A stretch of 64,000 nt of DNA from Streptomyces massasporeus (GTDB lineage Bacteria; Actinomycetota; Actinomycetes; Streptomycetales; Streptomycetaceae), in assembly GCF_014648995.1 (NCBI RefSeq), contig NZ_BMSE01000012.1:179404-243403 (forward strand), read 5' to 3'. Numbering within the stretch: position 1 is the first letter of the stretch; each line of letters starts with the position of its first letter. Made by a program: the position numbers and the translations under genes. Of this stretch, positions 22,813 through 31,392 are shown piece after piece. The notes under the pieces are model-generated. The model made no database searches, was not told where the DNA came from, and saw only the letters and a program-made list of their open reading frames with translations.

Positions 22813-25401
22813 TCATTCCAGGCCCAGGTACTCCAACGCCCCCTTGGGATTGTCGTTCATCCGCTTCCAGTCGATTTCCTCACCTCGGCTGTACTTCGCC
22901 TCCAGCGCCCGCTGCATGTCACCCAGCTGCTTGGCCGTGAAGCCCGCATCACCGATACGGGCGTCAACTCCCTTCTCGTTCATGAGCTGGGCAGGAGAGA
23001 CCTTCTGCCCCTTGATGGGCCGGAAAACCTCGGTCCACTTATCAGGCTTGTCGATCTCAACTCGAGTCGTCCTGCCCGGGTTCGCCTTCTGCCAATCCGA
23101 GAGCGTGTTGATCTTCCCGACGAATTCCGGCTGACGTGTCGGGTTCACCGTGTTCTTCACCTCGACCAGGTGCACCTTGCCGTCCCGGCCCTTGTACAGG
23201 ACATCGGCGTCCGGCACGTTCGACACATCCACGGTTTCTCCGCGCGTGACCTCGACCTGACGCCGGTTGTGTTCCGAGCCAACGGCGGTGTGCACGGTGC
23301 TGTCGGGCGCCGCGTCCTCCGAGGCGCGCCGCACACCGCGCACCTCGGCAAGCATCTCCTCGAGCCTGCTGGCGGTACGCGCGTTGGTCACCTCGGAGCC
23401 GAGCTTGCTCGCGCCCGCCCGGTCGACGTTTTCGCGTCCTGCGAGATCAGTGAGCTCGTCGAGCGCGGCCGCCGCCTGGTCCTTGCCGATCTCCTTCTTG
23501 CCAGGGTTCTTCTTGGCGTTCCCGACGAAGTCGTCGATGTTGCGCTCGTCGATACTGAGCCTGCCCTGCCTGATGGCGGCCTTCGCCGCCTCCGCCTGGG
23601 CCTCCAGCGCCAGTTGCTGTGCCTCGTCCGCTTTCTCCCGGGCATCCTGGGCCCCCTCCTTGGCCTCCTCGTCGCAGCCGTCCTGGGCGAGGACGACGTA
23701 CGGGGAGCCGGACGGACCGGCGGCGAGGAGCGTGGTGCCGGTGCCGGAGGAGCCGGTGAGGAGGCCGGTGGCGGTCCCGGGTGGGGTGCCGCCGTACGGG
23801 ATTCGGTGGGCCGGCGCCGCGATGGTGCAACCCGATTCGCGGGCCTGCTTCTCGGCCGCGTCCGCCGCCTCGTCGGCATCCCTCGCCGCCTTCCGAGCGC
23901 CCTCGGCATCGCCCGCCTCGGCGGCCTTACGGGCCTTCTCCGCCGCGTCCGCCGCCTTGTCGAGGGATTCACCGACCTCGGCCAGCTTCTTGAACTTGGT
24001 GAACTTCGTGATGGTCTTCGGGCTGAAGATGCCGACGACGTTCACTACGGTGTTGCCGATGGAGGCGCCGTAGTTGCCCTTCTCCCAGTTCTCCTTGTCG
24101 ACGAACGTGTCGATCGCCAGGTCGGACACGAAGTCCTCGGGCGAGTTGATCCAGCCCCATACGGAGGAGACGTAGTTCCCCTCGTCCCACTTCTCGCTCA
24201 GCTCGTCGGTCTTATCGCCCCACCAGTTCGTGGTGTAGCCCTTCAGGCCGTTCCAGGTGTCCTTGACCGAGCCGACCGGGTCGCTGACGACGTCCATGGT
24301 GTCGGCCAGGAAACTCTTGGTCGGGGCCACGAAGAAGCCCCGGACATGGTCCATGAACGTCCTGTCGTGGCGTTCCTGGTCATGTACGTCGTCCCAGAGA
24401 GATCTCTCGTCGAACGGCCCCGGAGCGAGTGGGACCGTGTCGTTCGTCCCCGCGCCCTCATAGGTGATGATCCGAGTCGACCACGCCGGGGCACGGTCGC
24501 TGTTGTTGCCGCCCGTACCACCGCCGGCGCCCGCGCCTTCCTGGCCACCAGCACCACCCTCGGTCGCCGGGTCGCCTTCGGCGTCCGCCTCGCCGTTCGC
24601 GCCAGTACCACCGTCTGCCGCCGCGTCACCGTCCGCGTTCGCGCCGCCATCCGGGTCGGCGCCGCTGCGGCCGTCGGCGCCGGCGCCGGCGTCCGAGCCA
24701 CCCGGCTGCCCGGCGTCGTCGTCCCCGGCCGCACCCGTCTGCGTACCATCGCCCTGCGGAGCGGGGCAGGCCGTGCCCGTCACGGAGCAGACCGCCGTCT
24801 GGATGCCGTCGGCGATGCGCCCGCCGAGGCCGCCCACCGACAGTGCGACGATGATCGCCGCGACCACCGCGATGAGCCCCGCGTACTCCACCGCGGTCTG
24901 GCCCTCGTCCCGCCGCCAGCGGATCATCCTCGCCAGGCTGAACGCCCGGCGCTCCTCCCTGTCCTGGGGAGGGGTCTCGAACCACTCGCGCGACCGGGCC
25001 CGGCGCACCAGCACGATGACCGCCACCGGCATCGCCGCCTGTGTGATGCCCTTCAGATCACCGTGCAACAGCGTGCCGAGCGACAGCCACACGATCCACG
25101 CCTGTACGGCGATCAGTGCGCGGCTCGTCCACACCCCGCCCCGCCACAGGCGCCGGGCCAGGTAGACCCCGGCCACGCTGGGCAGCGAGTCGTACACCAG
25201 GATCCCGAAGATCTCCCCGGAGTGGTACGTCACCACCGACAGCACGGTGACCACGTACAGCACCGTCAGCGCGAACTGCACCCACAGCAGTACCTGCGCC
25301 CAGCCCAGCTCCCTTGGCAACGGCGAACGCCGGTCCCAGGAGGGGGTCTTCTGCGCACCCCACATCCCGCTCGGGGGTATCGGGCTACCGGCAGGGGACA
25401 T
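22813..25401 (-). CDS. Pilin-leader polymorphic toxin with PD-(D/E)XK-like C-terminus
   Basis: 862-residue paralogue of the 15549 protein. N-terminal membrane helices lie at about 34-58, 64-82, 92-112 and 117-133. ARMIRWRRDEG^QTAVEYAG follows (Gly167/Gln168, Glu172 at +5), then an Ala/Gly/Asp linker (205-290), the shared core (340-480), an Ala/Glu/Lys helix (490-545), the shared GCTIA...GSPYVVLAQDGCDEEAK motif, and a unique toxin domain. Asp733, Glu747 and Lys749 (DVLYKGRDGKVHLVEVK) fit a restriction-endonuclease-like nuclease site. No immunity gene lies directly behind it; candidates are the genes at 22093 or 20978. TGGGCCCA boxes precede it at 25483-25510. Confidence 0.88.
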   Translation of the reverse strand: MSPAGSPIPPSGMWGAQKTPSWDRRSPLPRELGWAQVLLWVQFALTVLYVVTVLSVVTYHSGEIFGILVYDSLPSVAGVYLARRLWRGGVWTSRALIAVQAWIVWLSLGTLLHGDLKGITQAAMPVAVIVLVRRARSREWFETPPQDREERRAFSLARMIRWRRDEGQTAVEYAGLIAVVAAIIVALSVGGLGGRIADGIQTAVCSVTGTACPAPQGDGTQTGAAGDDDAGQPGGSDAGAGADGRSGADPDGGANADGDAAADGGTGANGEADAEGDPATEGGAGGQEGAGAGGGTGGNNSDRAPAWSTRIITYEGAGTNDTVPLAPGPFDERSLWDDVHDQERHDRTFMDHVRGFFVAPTKSFLADTMDVVSDPVGSVKDTWNGLKGYTTNWWGDKTDELSEKWDEGNYVSSVWGWINSPEDFVSDLAIDTFVDKENWEKGNYGASIGNTVVNVVGIFSPKTITKFTKFKKLAEVGESLDKAADAAEKARKAAEAGDAEGARKAARDADEAADAAEKQARESGCTIAAPAHRIPYGGTPPGTATGLLTGSSGTGTTLLAAGPSGSPYVVLAQDGCDEEAKEGAQDAREKADEAQQLALEAQAEAAKAAIRQGRLSIDERNIDDFVGNAKKNPGKKEIGKDQAAAALDELTDLAGRENVDRAGASKLGSEVTNARTASRLEEMLAEVRGVRRASEDAAPDSTVHTAVGSEHNRRQVEVTRGETVDVSNVPDADVLYKGRDGKVHLVEVKNTVNPTRQPEFVGKINTLSDWQKANPGRTTRVEIDKPDKWTEVFRPIKGQKVSPAQLMNEKGVDARIGDAGFTAKQLGDMQRALEAKYSRGEEIDWKRMNDNPKGALEYLGLE

Positions 25402-25521
25402 GCGTGACCTCGGCTCAGCTCGATGAACGGCCGTTCAAGACGGTGACCGAGCCGAGGCTATGGAACGTCGATCACTCACGCATGGGCCCGGGGCCCCAAC
25501 CCTGGGCCCACTTTCGGGGGC
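25402..25521. promoter_or_regulatory. Promoter region of the second pilin-leader toxin, with GGGCCC boxes
   Basis: TGGGCCCG (25483-25490), GGGGCCCCAA (25490-25499) and TGGGCCCA (25503-25510) lie 80-110 bases upstream of the toxin start on the minus strand, directly beside the stop of the OmpA-family gene. The arrangement closely mirrors that before flp and before the 37706 gene. Confidence 0.65.
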
Positions 25522-26172
25522 TCAATTCTCTGTGCGCGGGAAGGAGACCTCGACCCGGCGGTTCTTCTTGCGGCCGGTTTCCGTGGAGTTGTCGGCGATG
25601 GGGTACTGCTCGCCGTAGCCGCGGACCTCGTAGGTGACGTCGGAGTCGGTCAGTTCTTGGTCGAGGACGTTCTGTACGGCGTCGGCTCGCTTCCGGGACA
25701 GGACGTCGCCATGGGCTGAGGAGCCGAGGTTGTCCGTGAAGCCGAAGACGCGGATCTTCGTCGCGTTCTGCGTCTTGATCTCCTCGGCGATCGCGGAGAT
25801 CCGGGCCTTCGCCTCGCCGCTGAGTTTCGCGCTGTCCTTGCCGAAGAGGACCTCGGCCTGGAGGGCGAACTTGACGTCGGCGTTGGTGTCTTCACGGCGT
25901 TCGTCGCCGCTTTGGTCCTCGACGACCTGTTTGATGTCGAGGACCTTGGGTTCGGCGAGGGTGGCGCCTTCGGGGAGCTTCAGGTCGGGGTCGTTGGGGT
26001 CGACCTCTACGGGAGCGGAGGCGGAGGCCTCGGTGCCGGGGGGCACGCCGGGGGTTTCGTCGGCGTGGGCCGATACGGCGCCGTAGATGTTCGTGGCGAC
26101 CATGAGGCCGGCGGCGGTGAGGACGAGGGCGAGGCGTGGAGTCGCCGGGCGGGTGCGCATGCGGGTCTTCAT
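25522..26172 (-). CDS. OmpA-family peptidoglycan-binding protein of the pilus operon
   Basis: 216-residue exported protein. A long N-terminal hydrophobic segment (about 12-35, signal peptide or anchor) is followed by an acidic Pro/Glu-rich linker. The C-terminal OmpA/MotB domain includes VLFGKDSAKLSGEAKARISA, IRVFGFTDNLGSSAHGDVLSRKRADAV and GRKKNRRVEVSF (Asp and Arg of the diaminopimelate pocket present). It probably anchors the pilus or its lipoprotein to the wall. ATG 26172 has GAGG six bases upstream; a GTG at 26184 overlaps the previous stop. It is last in the flp-tadG-lipoprotein operon. Confidence 0.9.
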   Translation of the reverse strand: MKTRMRTRPATPRLALVLTAAGLMVATNIYGAVSAHADETPGVPPGTEASASAPVEVDPNDPDLKLPEGATLAEPKVLDIKQVVEDQSGDERREDTNADVKFALQAEVLFGKDSAKLSGEAKARISAIAEEIKTQNATKIRVFGFTDNLGSSAHGDVLSRKRADAVQNVLDQELTDSDVTYEVRGYGEQYPIADNSTETGRKKNRRVEVSFPRTEN

Positions 26173-26180
26173 GGCCGGCC

Positions 26181-26762
26181 TCACCCGGAGATCTTGATGG
26201 TGCCGCTGGAGAATGTCGGCAGTTGCAGCGCGACGTCAACCGTATCGGTGGGCGGAGCAGGGAACTGCATGAATACGGGAAGTTCCTGCCCGGCCTCGAG
26301 GGTGGTGAGACCCGTCGTTGTCAGCGGGCGTCCGTCGGTGTCGCGCAAGACGTAGTAGCGCTTCTTCCCCTTGGAGTCCACGAGGGTGGCACCACCGAGC
26401 GACTGACCGTGTTTGATGACCTCGGTCTCGTCACCACTCGTCTGAGCGGGGATGGCCACCGACTCCGCTCCGTCGTTCTTCAAGCTCCCACTCACAGTGA
26501 CGAAGCCTCCGGCGTCCCGCTGGGCGGAAGTGACTCGCAGAAGAAGTCCGTCCGTTCCCTTGAGTTCGGCCAGCGGTGCCTCCGCCTGCCCTTCCTGAGC
26601 ACTCGGTTTGGATCCACTGTCCTTGGGCGCGGACGCGGACGGGCTCGACTTGTCGTCGCCGTCGCCACCACCGCCACAGCCGGCCACGCCGAGGGCCAAC
26701 CCGGCCGCGACGGTCAGCGCGACCATTCCCCTGCGGGCCTTCGCAGTGAACCGAATGCTCAT
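26181..26762 (-). CDS. Putative lipoprotein of the flp operon
   Basis: 193-residue lipoprotein with signal peptide and lipobox VAGC (Cys29), a Gly/Ser/Lys spacer and a beta-rich domain (LLLRVTSAQRDAGGFVTVSG, SVAIPAQTSGDET, LEAGQELPVFMQFPAPP) resembling immunoglobulin-like folds. Function is unknown. It lies 16 bases after tadG and directly before the OmpA-family gene, so it probably belongs to the pilus assembly or display complex on the outer face of the membrane. Confidence 0.8.
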   Translation of the reverse strand: MSIRFTAKARRGMVALTVAAGLALGVAGCGGGGDGDDKSSPSASAPKDSGSKPSAQEGQAEAPLAELKGTDGLLLRVTSAQRDAGGFVTVSGSLKNDGAESVAIPAQTSGDETEVIKHGQSLGGATLVDSKGKKRYYVLRDTDGRPLTTTGLTTLEAGQELPVFMQFPAPPTDTVDVALQLPTFSSGTIKISG

Positions 26763-26778
26763 CTCTCTGCTTCCTTCA

Positions 26779-27402
26779 TCACTCGTCGTTCGCTACTGGG
26801 TCGGCCAGGTGGACGTCGAAGAGGTCTTCGGGTTTCGGCAGGACGTCAAGGTCGTCCGGGTCCGGCTCCCATTTCTCCCCGTCTTTGCACAAGAGCTTCG
26901 GCAGGACGTCGGGGCCGGCGTTTCCGGCTGGGGGATCGATGTCGCAGCGGGCCTCGATCACGGCAGTGGCGGAAGCGTGCGCCTTGCGGTTCGCCTCGCC
27001 GGGGACAATCGAGTCCCCCATGGGCTTGTTGGTCTGCACCTCGACCGAAAGGCGCAGGGTCCCTTCCGGGTCCAGACACGAAGACACTGTGGCGTCGTTC
27101 TGCTCGGCAAGCTGGTACGCGCGCCAACAAGACGGAGTGAGGCCGTCAGTGGTGCCCTCGAAGATCGCCTGCCACTTGCCCGGGTCGAGTACGTCCTTCA
27201 CCCACGCGCCGGCGAGTTGGTCCCGCCTGTCCTGTGCTGCCGCGAGAGCAGCCGCGTCTGCGGCAGTCTGGGCGCCGTTCCTGTTCGCCGCGGCCTGACC
27301 GACCGCGAAATACGCGAACGCGAGAAAGAGCAGGCCCCCCACCACCGTGATGTAGATGGGGAAAGCCTGCCCTGCGTCGCCGTACCGGCTGGGTCGCGTC
27401 AA
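26779..27402 (-). CDS. TadG-like pilus assembly protein
   Basis: 207-residue membrane protein with a single N-terminal helix (YGDAGQAFPIYITVVGGLLF) and AQTAADAAALAAAQ, the hallmark of the TadG/Flp-associated family. The extracellular part has four cysteines. The start is most probably TTG 27402, overlapping the flp stop TGA. The open frame continues upstream to 27774 only as an antisense-like shadow of flp. Coupling to flp supports a role in pilus biogenesis. Confidence 0.85.
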   Translation of the reverse strand: MTRPSRYGDAGQAFPIYITVVGGLLFLAFAYFAVGQAAANRNGAQTAADAAALAAAQDRRDQLAGAWVKDVLDPGKWQAIFEGTTDGLTPSCWRAYQLAEQNDATVSSCLDPEGTLRLSVEVQTNKPMGDSIVPGEANRKAHASATAVIEARCDIDPPAGNAGPDVLPKLLCKDGEKWEPDPDDLDVLPKPEDLFDVHLADPVANDE

Positions 27403-27632
27403 GGAGCGACCTTGGCGATCTGTGCCTGGATCTTGGTGAGGATCGTCTGGCCGATGTTCGTCCCCGTAATCGCCAGCACAATAGCCACCACCACCGCGAT
27501 GATGCCCAGGTACTCGACCGCCGTCTGCCCCTTGTCGCCGGCGCGGCGACGCATCGCCTCGGTCGTCGTGTTCTTCCAGCCGTTCACGCGGACCTTGGTC
27601 GCGACGGCGGTCTTCAGCATCAGGTCGCTCAT
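27399..27632 (-). CDS. Flp-type pilin
   Basis: 77-residue prepilin. A 37-residue leader region ends MRRRAGDKG, followed by the processed helix QTAVEYLGIIAVVVAIVLA with Glu at +5, the signature of class III (Flp/Tad) prepilins, and a short polar tail (QTILTKIQAQIAKVAP). The leader is longer than the typical Flp leader. ATG 27632 follows GGAGGGG. It should be the main structural subunit of the pilus. It has its own promoter region with three GGGCCCA boxes (27713-27746), apart from the machine operon. Confidence 0.92.
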   Translation of the reverse strand: MSDLMLKTAVATKVRVNGWKNTTTEAMRRRAGDKGQTAVEYLGIIAVVVAIVLAITGTNIGQTILTKIQAQIAKVAP

Positions 27633-27780
27633 GGTGTTCCCCTCCGATTTCGGCTGTGTCGCTTTCGACACGAGGAACGTACGGCGGAACGCCCTGTCCG
27701 TCAGAGGGCCCCTGGGCCCAATTCCGGGCCCAATCGACCGGGCCCAGTCGTCGGTTGTCCCCCCATCGCGTCACCGGAGG
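27633..27780. promoter_or_regulatory. flp promoter region with three GGGCCCA boxes
   Basis: TGGGCCCA at 27713-27720, CGGGCCCA at 27725-27732 and CGGGCCCA at 27739-27746, spaced 12-14 bases apart start to start, lie 80-115 bases before the flp start. Regular spacing suggests cooperative binding of a regulator on one face of the helix or close to it. Confidence 0.7.
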
Positions 27781-28749
27781 TCACCCCCGTCCCCGGTGTG
27801 CGTCCGGCGCCGTGCCGATCCACTTCGCGGCGGCCTCGGAGCGGCTGGTGCTGTGGAGTTTGGCGAAGATGCGGTTGATGTGGTTCTTGACGGTCTTCTC
27901 GCTGATGAAGCAGGTGGCGGCGATCTGCTGGTTGTTCATGCCGGACGCGATGAGGTCCATGATCTCCGCCTCCCTCGTGCTCAGTTGGAACCGCGACCTG
28001 TCGGGAGCGGCCGGACGGCCACTCGTCCACTCAGACGAAGACTGTCCCACATGCGGTTGCATGTGCGAAAGCATTTCCGGGGAAGTGGGCGGGGGTGGCG
28101 CGTGGGTGGCTCCGAAAGGTGCTGGTGGAGCTGGTTGTTGAGGTTGCATATACGATTGCCCGGAAGTGGAAATTCCGTATGCAGTCGCACTCGATGACTG
28201 ACCCAGGCCCTCCGGCAAAGGTGGCGCAGGGGCCCGGTCCTGGCGGAGTTGGGCCAGGAGGGCGCCCGCCGCTGTCGGGGTGAAGTGGGCCCGGCCCTCC
28301 TTGATGTCCCGTACGGCGTCGACCAACTGGTCCGCCGTGAACTCGCCGTGGACCAGATAGCCGCCCGCCCCCCGGCGCAGGGCCTCGTGGACGATCTCCG
28401 ACTCCCTGCTGTAGGTCAGCATCATCACCGGTGCGATCCGCACCAGGTACGGGAGGGCCGAGATGCCGTCCACGCCGGGCATGCGGACGTCCAGGAGGAC
28501 GACGTCCGGGCGGTGCCGGTGGGCGGCTTCGTAGGCCTGGCGGCCGTCGGCGGCCTCCGCCACCACCTCGATGTCCGGGCGGCCGGAGAGCAGCGCGGTG
28601 AGGCCGGCGCGGACCACGGGGTTGTCGTCCGCCACCACGACCCGGAGACGGCGGGCCGGGGGTGCCGGGTGCGGGAGCGGGAGGTCTGCGAACGGGTGGT
28701 GCGGTGGCGGCTGCGGGGCGCCGGTGGAGTGGGGCGTCTGGTCCGGCAT
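27781..28749 (-). CDS. LuxR/NarL-family response regulator of the Tad locus
   Basis: 322-residue two-component regulator. After a Pro/His-rich N-terminal extension (1-33), the receiver domain (about 35-155) has acidic Asp41/Asp42 and phospho-acceptor Asp87 (VVLLDVRMPG). The switch Lys of GYLLK is replaced by His (GYLVHGEF). A long Gln/Pro/Ser linker (165-245) leads to a C-terminal LuxR HTH (LSTREAEIMDLIASGMNNQQ, EKTVKNHINRIFAKL). ATG 28749 has GAGGAGG upstream and follows the kinase gene closely. It is the best local candidate for the factor that reads the TGGGCCCA boxes, which is inference. Confidence 0.92.
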   Translation of the reverse strand: MPDQTPHSTGAPQPPPHHPFADLPLPHPAPPARRLRVVVADDNPVVRAGLTALLSGRPDIEVVAEAADGRQAYEAAHRHRPDVVLLDVRMPGVDGISALPYLVRIAPVMMLTYSRESEIVHEALRRGAGGYLVHGEFTADQLVDAVRDIKEGRAHFTPTAAGALLAQLRQDRAPAPPLPEGLGQSSSATAYGISTSGQSYMQPQQPAPPAPFGATHAPPPPTSPEMLSHMQPHVGQSSSEWTSGRPAAPDRSRFQLSTREAEIMDLIASGMNNQQIAATCFISEKTVKNHINRIFAKLHSTSRSEAAAKWIGTAPDAHRGRG

Positions 28750-28775
28750 CAGGTGCCTCCTCTCGGGTCGTGGGG

Positions 28776-30473
28776 TCATGCGGTGGGGGTGGTCAGGGCG
28801 GCCAGGGGGAGTTCCAGGCGGACCTCCGTGCCCTGGGGGTGACCGCCGCGGCCTATGCGGATGCGGGCGCCGACGGAGGCGGCGCGTTCGACCATGCCGA
28901 CCAGGCCGAAGTGGCCCGCGCGGCGCAGCTGTTCGAGGGTGGTGCCGGGTGGGAGGCCGCGGCCGTCGTCGTAGACGCTGATGCGGAGCAGGTCGCCGTG
29001 GACGCCCGCGCTGACGTCGACGCGAGTGGGGCGGGCGTGGCGGTGGGCGTTCTCCATGGCTTCCGAGGCGATGGTGAGGAGTTGGCGGGCCACCGCAGGG
29101 GGGACGGGCGGCACGGCGTGGGCGCCGGTGGGGCGGTAGACCGCCGGGAGGCCGGTGCGGGTGCTGAAGTCGCGGGTGCGGGCGGCCAGTTCGACCAGGA
29201 CGTCCGTGGCCTGGTCCGGGTCCGATTCGCGGCGCAGGTCGGCCAGGAGTTCGCGGGATTCGGCGGCCGCCCGGCGGGCGGAGCGGGCGACGAGCGCCGC
29301 CTGTTGTCTCACCAGGGCCGGGTCCATGCGGTCGGCGTCGGTCGAGGTCGTGAGGCCGTCGGCGGCCAGGGCCACGCCGTGCAGGGTCTTGGCGACGGAG
29401 TCGTGCATCTCGCGGGCCAGGCGGGCGCGCTCGGCACTGACCGCTTCCGTCACGGCGAGACGGGCCTGGACGGTGGTGAGGGCCTGGGTGGCCGCGCCGA
29501 AGCGGAGCATGAGGTTGCGGAGGCTGGAGCCGACGGCTCCGGCGATGACGCAGAGGCCGGGCAGGAGGGCCGACTCGGTGATGCCGGGGGCCGGGTTCTC
29601 CTGCGCCGCGTGGATGAGGAGCAGCAGGAGGGCCTGGAGGGAGGCGAAGACCGCCGCGCCTCGCCAGCCGTAGACCAGGCCTGCCAGGAGGGGGGTGCAG
29701 ACGCTGACGTAGGCGAGGGTGCTGTCGGGGCCGGCGGCGATGAGGAGCAGGGCGCCGAAGAGGGTGTCCACGGCGAGGAGGGAGGGGTGACGCAGGAGGA
29801 GGGGGCCGAAGCGTTCCCAGTCCCTGAAGAGGACGTAGGAGGTCATGAACGTGACGACCACGGCCGCGCCGACGAGGCGGGTGGGGAGGCCGTCGTTCGC
29901 GTTGACGAGGGCGGTGGGGGTGGCCAGGGCGATCATCGCCAGGCGGAAGCCGAAGACCTGGCGGCACATGGCTTGCAGGGCGTTGACCTGGATGTCGATC
30001 GCGGGGTTCGCGACACCGGCCGGGCCTGCGGCGGCGGGGGTCGGGGCTTCGAACGGACCGCTCGTGCGGCCGTCGTCGGGGGCCGGGGGCTCCTGTGGGG
30101 GCGCGGCGCCTTCGGGCGCGGGTCGCTCCTGTGCGGGCACCGGGTCGTCGGAAGCAGAGCGACCGTGAGCGTGCTGCCGTGGACCGGCCGACGCCATCGG
30201 CATCGGCCCCCGCGCAGGGACGTCCAGCGTAGACCCCTGGCCCTCTCCCGCCTGGCGGTGCCCGCCCCCCTTCATCTGCAACGTCGGCCCCCCGGCCGCC
30301 TCCCACCCCGGCGGCAGCGCCGGCGTCACGGACGTCACCGGTACGTCCGGCGCACCCGTGCGGACGTGCGGGGGCAGCACCGTCCCCGCCGGGGGCGTCG
30401 TGATCTCCGGGTTCTGCTCGGCCCGGCGGCGGCGTCGGCCCAGCAGACCCGTCCGCTCCCCTGTCATCGACAT
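28776..30473 (-). CDS. Sensor histidine kinase (NarL-partner type) of the Tad locus
   Basis: 565-residue kinase. About 160 N-terminal residues are Pro/Gly/Ala-rich and apparently disordered in the cytosol. About six membrane helices (172-320) follow, then the HisKA_3 dimerisation helix with phospho-acceptor His357 (LAREMHDSVAKTLHG) and an HATPase domain (N-box IASEAMENAHRHA, then DDGRGLP). It directly precedes its response regulator. Both follow tadC by 15 bases, so signal input and pilus machine are one transcript. The long disordered N-terminus is unusual for this class. Confidence 0.92.
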   Translation of the reverse strand: MSMTGERTGLLGRRRRRAEQNPEITTPPAGTVLPPHVRTGAPDVPVTSVTPALPPGWEAAGGPTLQMKGGGHRQAGEGQGSTLDVPARGPMPMASAGPRQHAHGRSASDDPVPAQERPAPEGAAPPQEPPAPDDGRTSGPFEAPTPAAAGPAGVANPAIDIQVNALQAMCRQVFGFRLAMIALATPTALVNANDGLPTRLVGAAVVVTFMTSYVLFRDWERFGPLLLRHPSLLAVDTLFGALLLIAAGPDSTLAYVSVCTPLLAGLVYGWRGAAVFASLQALLLLLIHAAQENPAPGITESALLPGLCVIAGAVGSSLRNLMLRFGAATQALTTVQARLAVTEAVSAERARLAREMHDSVAKTLHGVALAADGLTTSTDADRMDPALVRQQAALVARSARRAAAESRELLADLRRESDPDQATDVLVELAARTRDFSTRTGLPAVYRPTGAHAVPPVPPAVARQLLTIASEAMENAHRHARPTRVDVSAGVHGDLLRISVYDDGRGLPPGTTLEQLRRAGHFGLVGMVERAASVGARIRIGRGGHPQGTEVRLELPLAALTTPTA

Positions 30474-30488
30474 GGCGTCGCCCCTCCC

Positions 30489-31376
30489 CTACTTCCCCGT
30501 CACCGAGCCGAAGTCCGTGCCCGAGCCGAGGATCAGGCCCGCGCCGAGCAGGAGCATCGTGGCCGGGACCATGAAGGTCGTGATCATCATCGTGGCCTTG
30601 GGGACGGCCCGGGCCGCCTTGCGGCGGGCGTTCTGCGCGTCCGTGCGGCGCATGTCCTTCGCGAGGGACACCAGCGTGTCGACGATCGGCGCGCCCAGTT
30701 CCTCGCCCTGCTGCAGCGCCGTCACGAACATCGCCACCTGCTCGGAGTCGTTGCGGCGGCGCAGTTCCGCGAAAGCCTGGCGGCGGCTCATGCCGAGGTC
30801 CATCTGGCGCAGGGTGATGCGCAGTTCGTCCGCCCAGGGGCCCTCGTACCGGGACGAGACCCGGTCCAGCGCCTGGCGGAAGCCCAGGCCCGCGCTCACC
30901 ACGACCGCGAGGACGTCGAGGAAGTCCGGCAGGGTCCGTTCGATGACGTCCTTGCGCATGCGGATCGCCGACCAGATGCCGACCTCCGTCCAGAACGCGC
31001 CGAAGGCCAGCAGGAGCAGGGCGACCAGCAGCTGGCCCCGCATGAGGAAGACGAGGAAACCCACGGTTCCCAGGCAGCCGTAGACCGCCCGGCGCGCGGC
31101 GTACCTGTCGATCGTCAGGCCGCCGGGGTTGCCCGCGAGGTCGATCTTGCGGCGGTACTTCGCCACCTGTTTCGGTCCCATCAGGCGCAGTACGGCGGGC
31201 GCGTAGCGCATGCCCATGCGGTCGATGAGCGAGTCGACCGCGCCGGTGCGCGTGGAGCCGACCTCCAGCGCCAGAGCGAGGTCGCCGGGCAGTTTGGCCT
31301 CCGCGCGGTACATGCGGAGGCCGGCGAAGACGCCCCAGACGCTGAGGCCCATCAGCAGGGCGAGAAGCAGTCCCAT
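30489..31376 (-). CDS. tadC: TadC, type II secretion F-domain inner-membrane protein
   Basis: 295-residue polytopic protein with a GspF-type domain (ERTLPDFLDVLAVVVSAGLG, FRQALDRVS, QQGEELGAPIVDTLVSLAKDM), one N-terminal helix, a central hairpin of helices (about 98-130) and a C-terminal helix. With TadB it forms the platform for the CpaF ATPase. ATG 31376 follows AGGAGGC. It is placed directly after tadB. Confidence 0.93.
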   Translation of the reverse strand: MGLLLALLMGLSVWGVFAGLRMYRAEAKLPGDLALALEVGSTRTGAVDSLIDRMGMRYAPAVLRLMGPKQVAKYRRKIDLAGNPGGLTIDRYAARRAVYGCLGTVGFLVFLMRGQLLVALLLLAFGAFWTEVGIWSAIRMRKDVIERTLPDFLDVLAVVVSAGLGFRQALDRVSSRYEGPWADELRITLRQMDLGMSRRQAFAELRRRNDSEQVAMFVTALQQGEELGAPIVDTLVSLAKDMRRTDAQNARRKAARAVPKATMMITTFMVPATMLLLGAGLILGSGTDFGSVTGK

Positions 31377-31392
31377 GGTTGCCTCCTGGCTC

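Noticed and set aside
26779..27774. 331-residue TadG start upstream of flp
   Set aside because: The first 124 codons overlap flp in another frame and are Arg/His-rich shadow; the TTG at 27402 overlapping the flp stop fits better.
27781..30306. 841-codon minus-strand open frame covering kinase and regulator genes
   Set aside because: Only its last 322 codons are the response regulator; the rest is a frame shadow of the kinase, rich in Arg and Pro.
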